A stretch of DNA of 53,837 bases, taken from assembly GCA_001830045.1 (NCBI GenBank), contig MIDA01000030.1:1-53837 (forward strand). Reading direction: 5' to 3'. A model generated the notes under the pieces. The model worked only from the letters and a program-made list of their open reading frames with translations. It was not told the origin of the DNA and did no database searches. The DNA comes from Tenericutes bacterium RIFOXYA12_FULL_35_10. Its GTDB lineage: Bacteria; Bacillota_I; Bacilli_A; Acholeplasmatales; Acholeplasmataceae. Positions within the stretch are counted from its first letter, which is position 1. Every line of letters starts with the position of its first letter. Of this stretch, positions 48,438 to 53,837 are shown one piece after another. A program made the position numbers and the translations under genes.

Positions 48438-49466
48438 ATGAAACCAAGAAAAGCAATCGAAGATCTTAAACCTTATGAGGTCAAAGATGAGACTTATTTA
48501 CTTAAATTAGATGCGAACGAATCCGAAGATTATTTAGCGTTAGAGAAGCTTGAACTCAGAGGATTGGAACTTTACCCGGATTATGATTGTAAAGCACTTA
48601 GAACGGCTTTATCTATGGATTTAAACGTGGATGCATCTTTCATCACTATGGGAAACGGTTCATCAGAACTTCTCGATTTGCTTTTTAAGGCTTATGTGAG
48701 AAAAGATGATGTTATTCTTTCATTTGATCCCTCTTTTTCTATGTATGAAATCTATGCGAATATCTATGAAGCAAATTTTGTGAAGGTTCCTTCAAATCCT
48801 GATTTTCGTTTAGATATCGATTTAATGATTGATCGTCTTTATTTGAATCCTAAAATTATTTTGATTTGTTCACCCAATAATCCAACAGGTTATTTAATAC
48901 CAACAGAAGATATCAAAAGATTACTCATACAAACGAATGCGCTAGTGATTGTTGATGAAGCCTACATGGAGTTTTCATCAAAGGATTCAACATTGATTGA
49001 TGAGATTGAAACGTATAAGAATTTGGTTGTTCTTCGAACGTTTTCTAAGGCATATGGATTAGCAGGAGCAAGACTTGGCTATATGCTTTCAAGTCGTGAA
49101 GCAACAGATGTCATTAAAAAGATAAGATCACCTTATCATGTAAATACGTTGTCACAAAAGCTTGGTTTACTCGCGCTTTCAAAGAAAGAATTGATACGCC
49201 AATCGATTGAAAAGATCAAACAAACAAGAACTAACTTTGAAAATGATTTAGAAAAACTAGGTTTTATCGTTTATCCTTCAGAAGGAAACTTTGTATGGGT
49301 AAAACCACCACAACTCAAGCTTAGTCAAAGACTTAAAGAAAAAGGTGTTCTCGTTAGAAAGATACAGTTTAACGATGAAGCGTATATTCGTATTACCATA
49401 AAAACAGATGAAGACATGACATTATGTCTTTCAATCATAAAGGAGATTATCCATGAGAACAAGTAA
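48438..49466 (+). CDS. hisC: Histidinol-phosphate aminotransferase
   Basis: 342 aa from the ATG at 48438; the ORF-track start is a TTG three codons earlier, overlapping hisD. It is a PLP enzyme of fold type I: LLKLDANESEDYLAL, ITMGNGSSELLDLLF, LICSPNNPTGYLIP, VIVDEAYMEF, and the PLP-lysine motif VLRTFSKAYGLAGARLGYML. It transfers an amino group from glutamate to imidazole-acetol phosphate. The 3' end overlaps hisB by 14 bases. Confidence 0.95.
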   Translation: MKPRKAIEDLKPYEVKDETYLLKLDANESEDYLALEKLELRGLELYPDYDCKALRTALSMDLNVDASFITMGNGSSELLDLLFKAYVRKDDVILSFDPSFSMYEIYANIYEANFVKVPSNPDFRLDIDLMIDRLYLNPKIILICSPNNPTGYLIPTEDIKRLLIQTNALVIVDEAYMEFSSKDSTLIDEIETYKNLVVLRTFSKAYGLAGARLGYMLSSREATDVIKKIRSPYHVNTLSQKLGLLALSKKELIRQSIEKIKQTRTNFENDLEKLGFIVYPSEGNFVWVKPPQLKLSQRLKEKGVLVRKIQFNDEAYIRITIKTDEDMTLCLSIIKEIIHENK

Positions 49467-50031
49467 ACGATCAAGAGTTACTAAAGAAACAGATATTTGG
49501 ATTGAACTTAATATCGATGGAACTAGAAACATCGATATTGATACAGGAATTCCTTTTTTCGATCATATGCTTGCACTCTTCGCATTTCATGGAAAATTCG
49601 ATTTAAAGATTGATGCGAAAGGTGATTTAGCAGTGGATGATCATCATACGGTTGAAGATGTAGGGATTATATTAGGTCAAGCATTTAAAGAAGCGATTGC
49701 TGATTATAAGGGAATTAATCGGTATGGATCCGTTTTTCTTCCGATGGATGAAGCTTTATCTAGAGTCGTGGTTGATATATCAAACAGACCTTATCTTGTG
49801 TTTAATGCAACATTTAAACAAGATAAAGTAGGGACATTATCGACAGAAAATGTGTATGAATTCTTTAAAGCATTTGTTCAAGAAGCAAGAATTAATTGTC
49901 ACATTGAACTTCTTTATGGCATGAATGACCATCATAAAATCGAATCTATCTTTAAAGGGTTTGGGCGTGCGATGAAAGAAGCTTTAAAAATCGTTGATGA
50001 AGAACTTCCTTCAACCAAGGGGCTACTCTGA
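49453..50031 (+). CDS. hisB: Imidazoleglycerol-phosphate dehydratase
   Basis: 192 aa, AAGGAG site inside hisC. The metal-binding histidine motifs are GIPFFDHMLALFAFHG, DDHHTVEDVGIILGQAF, HIELLYGMNDHHKIESIFKGFGRAM. It is monofunctional, without the phosphatase domain of enterobacterial HisB; the phosphatase step is supplied by the PHP protein at the end of the operon. The stop overlaps the hisH start by one base. Confidence 0.96.
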   Translation: MRTSKRSRVTKETDIWIELNIDGTRNIDIDTGIPFFDHMLALFAFHGKFDLKIDAKGDLAVDDHHTVEDVGIILGQAFKEAIADYKGINRYGSVFLPMDEALSRVVVDISNRPYLVFNATFKQDKVGTLSTENVYEFFKAFVQEARINCHIELLYGMNDHHKIESIFKGFGRAMKEALKIVDEELPSTKGLL

Positions 50032-50654
50032 TGAATGTGATTTTAGATTATGATAGTGGTAATTTAGATTCGGTTTTAAGAGGTTTTTTAGATGCAGGAA
50101 TTGATTCTATTATCTCAAAAGAGGTACCTGATATTAAAGAAGCAACTTCACTCGTTTTACCTGGTGTAGGGGCTTTTGGGGATGCGATGGATGCATTAAA
50201 AAAATCTGGGTTAATTCCACTCATTAAAGAACATGTCAAACAGGAGAAGTTTCTCTTTGGGATTTGTCTTGGTATGCAACTTTTATATGAAAAAGGATAT
50301 GAGCATGGTGTTTTTGAGGGGCTAGGTTTAATACATGGTTCAGTGAAATATCTAGATATTGAAATGAAAGTTCCACACATGGGTTGGAATCAGTTAAGTT
50401 TCTTTAAACCACAAGATCCGATTTTATCAAAGATCAAAGAAAATGATCATGTTTATTTTGTTCACTCTTATTATGTCGAATCTAATCATGAAGAACTTGT
50501 GAGTTATACCATGTACGAAACATTGATTCCTGCGATTGTGAGAAAAAACAACATTTATGGAACGCAATTTCATCCTGAAAAATCGGGCAGTGTAGGTGCA
50601 CGCATTTTGCAAGCTTATAAGGAGATATTAGATGATTATCTATCCAGCGATTGA
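50031..50654 (+). CDS. hisH: Imidazole glycerol phosphate synthase, glutaminase subunit
   Basis: 207 aa. Class I glutamine amidotransferase: LVLPGVGAFGDAMDAL, the nucleophile elbow FGICLGMQLLYEKGYEHG (catalytic Cys), VPHMGWNQL, VYFVHSYYV and GTQFHPEKSGSVG (His/Glu of the triad). It releases ammonia from glutamine and passes it to HisF. It overlaps hisA by 23 bases. Confidence 0.96.
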   Translation: MNVILDYDSGNLDSVLRGFLDAGIDSIISKEVPDIKEATSLVLPGVGAFGDAMDALKKSGLIPLIKEHVKQEKFLFGICLGMQLLYEKGYEHGVFEGLGLIHGSVKYLDIEMKVPHMGWNQLSFFKPQDPILSKIKENDHVYFVHSYYVESNHEELVSYTMYETLIPAIVRKNNIYGTQFHPEKSGSVGARILQAYKEILDDYLSSD

Positions 50655-51363
50655 TTTAAAAAATAAATGTGTTGTTAGACTCATTCAAGGTGATTTTAAG
50701 CAAGAGACAATATATAGTAAACAACCTGTTAAAATAGCTAAATCATTTGAACTTGAAGGTGCATCGCATCTTCATATTGTCGATTTAAATGGTGCTGAAG
50801 AAGGTGATATGATTCATGAATGTACCATTGATGAAATCATATCAAAGACGAATTTATCCGTTCAAGTGGGCGGAGGAGTTCGAACGCTTGAACGTGTGAA
50901 ACAACTTTTAGAATTAGGGGTTACCGATGTCATTGTTGGGTCTATTGCTATTGAAGATCCAGCGCTTTTAGAAACGATGGTGAAAACATACCCCAATCGT
51001 ATCATTGTATCGATTGATGCAAAAGATGGTTATGTGCTAACCAAAGGGTGGCAAGAAAAAACCCAACAAAAAGCATTAACTTTTATAAAAACAATGGAGA
51101 ACATAGGTATAAAAAAAATTGTTTATACAGATGTATCTAAGGACGGAATGTTATCTGGTCCAAGTTTTGAACAGTTAGCGTTATTACTGAAGATTACTTC
51201 TATGAAGATTATTGCATCTGGTGGGATAACATCACTTGAAGATTTGATTAAGTTAAACCGAATGGGGCTTTATGGTGCCATTGTTGGAAAAGCTTTATAT
51301 GAAAAAAGGTTTACGCTTAAGGAGGCTATCTTATGCTTACAAAACGAATTATACCGTGCTTAG
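50632..51363 (+). CDS. hisA: ProFAR isomerase
   Basis: 243 aa TIM barrel. [20 protein letters not shown] carries the catalytic base Asp, and [17 protein letters not shown] the second catalytic Asp. The phosphate sites are VQVGGGVRT and [13 protein letters not shown]. It performs the Amadori rearrangement of ProFAR to PRFAR. AAGGAGATATTAG precedes the ATG within hisH. It overlaps hisF by 31 bases. Confidence 0.96.
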   Translation: MIIYPAIDLKNKCVVRLIQGDFKQETIYSKQPVKIAKSFELEGASHLHIVDLNGAEEGDMIHECTIDEIISKTNLSVQVGGGVRTLERVKQLLELGVTDVIVGSIAIEDPALLETMVKTYPNRIIVSIDAKDGYVLTKGWQEKTQQKALTFIKTMENIGIKKIVYTDVSKDGMLSGPSFEQLALLLKITSMKIIASGGITSLEDLIKLNRMGLYGAIVGKALYEKRFTLKEAILCLQNELYRA

Positions 51364-52091
51364 ATGTGAAAGATGGTCGTGTCGTAAAAGGAAAAAAATT
51401 TGAAGGTATTAAAGATGTTGATGATCCTGTTACACTTGCTAGATTTTATAAAGAGCAAGGTGCTGATGAGTTGATGTTTTATGATATTACAGCATCTTAT
51501 GAAAAAAGAGAAATTTCATTAGACTTTGTATCTAAGGTCGCTAAAGAGATCAACATTCCTTTTTGTGTAGGTGGTGGTGTTGAGTCGATTGGTGATTTTA
51601 CGAAGATCTTAAGAAAAGGTGCAGATAAAATTTCAGTTAACTCAGGTGCAGTTAAAAATCCTTCACTCATTAAGGAAGCGTCTCTTAAATTTGGTAATCA
51701 ATGTGTCGTTTTATCGATTGATGCGAAAAAAGATGAATTTGGCACATACGTTGTTTATACACAAGGTGGAAGAGTGAAAACTGATTTAGAAGCGATTGCT
51801 TGGGCTAAAGAAGGTGTTCGTTTGGGTGCAGGTGAAATCTGTATCAATTCGATTGATGAAGATGGTATGAAAAATGGATATGATGTAGAGCTTTTAGATC
51901 TTTTAACAAAGGCAGTGAATGTACCGGTGATTGCATCGGGTGGTGCTGGTAAAAAAGAACATTTTTTAGAAGCACTAAAAGAAACATCAGTCGATGCCGT
52001 TTTAGCTGCATCAGTCTTCCATTATCAAGAGATTTTAATTCCAGAACTAAAGACGTATTTATATGATGCAGGTATTGCAATTAGAAAATGA
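51333..52091 (+). CDS. hisF: Imidazole glycerol phosphate synthase, cyclase subunit
   Basis: 252 aa TIM barrel related to His[22 protein letters not shown] contains the catalytic Asp, and [17 protein letters not shown] the second. [11 protein letters not shown] and [13 protein letters not shown] bind phosphate. It uses ammonia from HisH to form imidazole glycerol phosphate and AICAR. AAGGAGG lies before its ATG inside hisA. Confidence 0.96.
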   Translation: MLTKRIIPCLDVKDGRVVKGKKFEGIKDVDDPVTLARFYKEQGADELMFYDITASYEKREISLDFVSKVAKEINIPFCVGGGVESIGDFTKILRKGADKISVNSGAVKNPSLIKEASLKFGNQCVVLSIDAKKDEFGTYVVYTQGGRVKTDLEAIAWAKEGVRLGAGEICINSIDEDGMKNGYDVELLDLLTKAVNVPVIASGGAGKKEHFLEALKETSVDAVLAASVFHYQEILIPELKTYLYDAGIAIRK

Positions 52092-52101
52092 GGAACAAAA
52101 G

Positions 52102-52716
52102 ATGAAAACAATAAAGTTTAATGAACAGGGATTAGTTCCCGTAATTACACAAAGCTATGATACAAACGAAGTTTTGATGATGGCATATATGAATGAAGAA
52201 GCCTTGAAGAAAACCATCGAAGAAAAGGTTGCATACTATTATAGTAGATCAAGACAAACCTTATGGAAAAAAGGTGAAACATCAGGCCATATTCAAAAGG
52301 TTAAAGCGATGTATGTTGACTGTGACCAAGATGCGATTTTGCTGCGTGTGGACCAACAAGGTGTTGCATGCCACACCATGAATCGCTCATGCTTTTTTGA
52401 ACCTATCTTTGAAGATGAATCCGATGAAGGAAATTCTTTTGTCATTGATGAGGTTTTTGCAACCATTGAGGAACGAAGAAAAAATCCAGTAGAAGGATCT
52501 TATACAAATTACCTATTTACGAAAGGTTTAGATAAGATTTTAAAGAAAGTTGGAGAAGAAACTGCGGAAGTCATTATTGGTGCGAAAAACAGAAATAAAG
52601 ACGAATTAGTCTATGAAATTTCTGATCTGGTTTATCATACGCTCGTTTTAATGGTTGAACAAGGTTTAACACCAGATGATATTCGAAATGAATTAAAACG
52701 GAGAAGAGAAAAATGA
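52102..52716 (+). CDS. hisI: Phosphoribosyl-AMP cyclohydrolase/phosphoribosyl-ATP pyrophosphatase fusion
   Basis: 204 aa from the ATG at 52102 (GAGGAA upstream); the ORF-track start at 52063 lies inside hisF. The N-terminal HisI domain has [34 protein letters not shown] and [27 protein letters not shown] (zinc and magnesium ligands). The C-terminal HisE domain has [31 protein letters not shown] and [17 protein letters not shown]. It performs steps 2 and 3 of the pathway. Confidence 0.95.
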   Translation: MKTIKFNEQGLVPVITQSYDTNEVLMMAYMNEEALKKTIEEKVAYYYSRSRQTLWKKGETSGHIQKVKAMYVDCDQDAILLRVDQQGVACHTMNRSCFFEPIFEDESDEGNSFVIDEVFATIEERRKNPVEGSYTNYLFTKGLDKILKKVGEETAEVIIGAKNRNKDELVYEISDLVYHTLVLMVEQGLTPDDIRNELKRRREK

Positions 52717-53525
52717 AAAATCCCAACATCATTGATTCTCATATACATACGAACTATTCACCTGATGCAGATCCAAAAGCAACATTTAAATCTTATGTTG
52801 AAAAAGCGAAATCAATGGGGATTTCACGTTTAGTCTTTACTGATCATGTTGATTTTGATAGTCCAGCAGCTATTTTTGATCATCCAATCGATTATGATAT
52901 CTATATCAAAGATATGAATAAGGTTATGAATGAAACTTCATTTCCATTAAGCTTAGGTGTTGAGATTGGTTATCAACCGCATTTAAATCAACGACTTGAG
53001 TCATTTCTAAGTCGTTACCCCTTTGAATTTGTGATTTGTTCAATCCATGTAGGCGATGGTCTTGATTTTTATAATGGCGATTTTTTCAAAGGTAAAACAC
53101 AGAAAGAAGCTTATCAGCGTTACTTTGATATCTGTTTAGAAACGGTAAAAACATATGATCATTTTGATGTATTTGGTCATTTAGATTATATTATCAGATA
53201 TGGTGGTTATGAGGTAAGAAGGTATCTCTATCAAGATCATCAAGAAACGATTGAAGAGATTTTAAAAGTGTTAATCGAAAAAGGTAAAGGCATTGAAATT
53301 AATACGTCAGGTTTAAGATATGGGTTAGGTATGGTTCATCCAACTTTGGATATCATGAAAACGTATAAGAAACTTGGTGGAAAGATTATAACATTTGGAT
53401 CAGATGCACATAAAATCAATGATTATTATGCGGGGTTTGAAGAAGCGATTTCTTTATTAAGAGAAGCTGGATTTGATGAGATCACTGTTTTTGAACAAAG
53501 AAAACCAAAGTTTATTAAAATATAA
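52713..53525 (+). CDS. hisK: Histidinol-phosphatase, PHP family
   Basis: 270 aa, ATGA overlap with hisI. It is a PHP-type metal-dependent phosphatase: [17 protein letters not shown] (HxH), [52 protein letters not shown] and [12 protein letters not shown]. It removes phosphate from histidinol phosphate. Its place as the last gene completes the pathway and supplies the step missing from the monofunctional HisB. Confidence 0.94.
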   Translation: MKNPNIIDSHIHTNYSPDADPKATFKSYVEKAKSMGISRLVFTDHVDFDSPAAIFDHPIDYDIYIKDMNKVMNETSFPLSLGVEIGYQPHLNQRLESFLSRYPFEFVICSIHVGDGLDFYNGDFFKGKTQKEAYQRYFDICLETVKTYDHFDVFGHLDYIIRYGGYEVRRYLYQDHQETIEEILKVLIEKGKGIEINTSGLRYGLGMVHPTLDIMKTYKKLGGKIITFGSDAHKINDYYAGFEEAISLLREAGFDEITVFEQRKPKFIKI

Positions 53526-53545
53526 AAGCCGTTTGGCTTTTTTTA
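53524..53545 (+). terminator. Terminator of the histidine operon
   Basis: AAAAGCC-GTTT-GGCTTTT followed by TTT, starting in the stop codon of hisK. Confidence 0.92.
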
Positions 53546-53548
53546 TGC

Positions 53549-53577
53549 TTGATAGATGTGCTTAATTACGTTATCAT
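53549..53577 (+). promoter_or_regulatory. Promoter of the last, partial gene
   Basis: TTGATA and TATCAT exactly 17 bases apart, 28 bases before the ATG. Confidence 0.7.
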
Positions 53578-53605
53578 GAAACTAGAATGATTAACGAGGT
53601 GGCAC

Positions 53606-53837
53606 ATGAAAATCAAAGATTTTATTTGGATTGGTATCTTCATCGGTATTTCTTTATTCGTTTTTTTACCAACAACAAATCCAGTTTTTGTCAAACTTAC
53701 ACAGAATTACCCCTATATGATGGGATTTATAAAGACGATGATTTTGGCGAGTATGGGCGAACTACTTGTAAGAAGAATCAAAACAGGATCGTATTTTGGA
53801 GATCCTGGATTTTACTTAAAAGCTATCATTTGGGGTT
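53606..53837 (+). CDS. Conserved membrane protein (partial, 5' end)
   Basis: At least 77 codons are open to the window edge from the ATG at 53606, which has GAGGTGG just upstream. The first helix is DFIWIGIFIGISLFVFLP. NYPYMMGFIKTMILASMGELLVRRI and a GDPGFYLKAIIWG segment follow. The ...MGFxKxxxLASMGELLxxRI... pattern recalls an uncharacterised membrane protein of low-GC bacteria. Function unknown. Confidence 0.7.
   Translation, partial: MKIKDFIWIGIFIGISLFVFLPTTNPVFVKLTQNYPYMMGFIKTMILASMGELLVRRIKTGSYFGDPGFYLKAIIWG

Noticed and set aside
1-53837. Mycoplasma-type code (TGA = Trp)
   Set aside because: Several well-recognised genes end in TGA, and recognised full-length proteins contain no internal TGA, so the standard code applies.
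1-53837. tRNA or rRNA genes
   Set aside because: No cloverleaf or conserved rRNA segment was noticed in any intergenic region; a covariance search was not possible here.

Overview
ORGANISM. The window is AT-rich DNA from a low-GC bacterium. Ribosome binding sites are purine-rich (AGGAGG-like). Many promoters carry an extended -10 (TGnTATAAT). TGA is used as a stop (for example at the end of hisZ, hisD and hisB), so the genetic code is standard. Lipobox signal peptides are common and no outer-membrane proteins are seen. This fits Bacillota or a free-living, standard-code relative of the Mollicutes (Acholeplasma/Izemoplasma-like). That placement is an inference; no rRNA, tRNA or other marker gene is present.

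LAYOUT. 0-2.1 kb: end of an unknown gene, then an OmpR-type two-component pair. 2.1-15.2 kb: accessory region with four surface lipoproteins (one with a BspA-type LRR, one of 991 aa, one DUF3494 ice-binding protein), a class II Fic protein, a RelB/DinJ-Fic pair, an AbiEi/AbiEii pair, and three copies of a ~100-bp intergenic repeat ending in a terminator hairpin. 15.3-18.1 kb: rhodanese, CoA-disulfide-reductase/rhodanese fusion and a YczE-type membrane protein. 18.2-26.6 kb: a sugar sensing and uptake locus made of a YesN-type regulator, a YesM-type kinase, an MglB-like lipoprotein, then mglB, mglA and mglC, with a probable CcpA (cre) site at the mglB promoter. 26.9-34.9 kb: a secreted duplicated protein, a cytochrome-b5-like lipoprotein with a ferric-reductase-like membrane protein, a VOC protein, an ABC-2 exporter, an epimerase-like protein, a DUF2785 protein and an isoprenoid-synthase-like protein. 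34.9-39.7 kb (minus): carboxy(nor)spermidine dehydrogenase, carboxy(nor)spermidine decarboxylase, aspartate kinase and aspartate-semialdehyde dehydrogenase, preceded by a leader with a strong terminator. 40-43.4 kb: PlsC, an XRE regulator with a helical-repeat partner, a LURP-one-like protein and prephenate dehydratase. 43.7-45.2 kb: an IS91-type transposase with a zinc-ribbon gene. 45.3-53.5 kb: a complete histidine operon hisZGDCBHAF(IE)K.

HOW THE PARTS WORK TOGETHER. The main finding is the histidine leader. A strong promoter is followed by a 12-codon peptide, MMLRSYLHLHHH, and by RNA segments that can form an enterobacterial-style chain of alternative pairings (A:B, B:C, C:D, D:E, E:F) ending in an intrinsic terminator just before hisZ. 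Low-GC Gram-positives usually control his genes with T-boxes, so a translating-ribosome attenuator here is unusual. A second candidate attenuator precedes the polyamine operon. That operon carries its own aspartate kinase and Asd, so it can make the aspartate semialdehyde its first enzyme condenses with a diamine. In the sugar locus an extra MglB-like lipoprotein encoded with the kinase is probably the extracellular sensing subunit. The ice-binding lipoprotein suggests a cold or ice-associated habitat.
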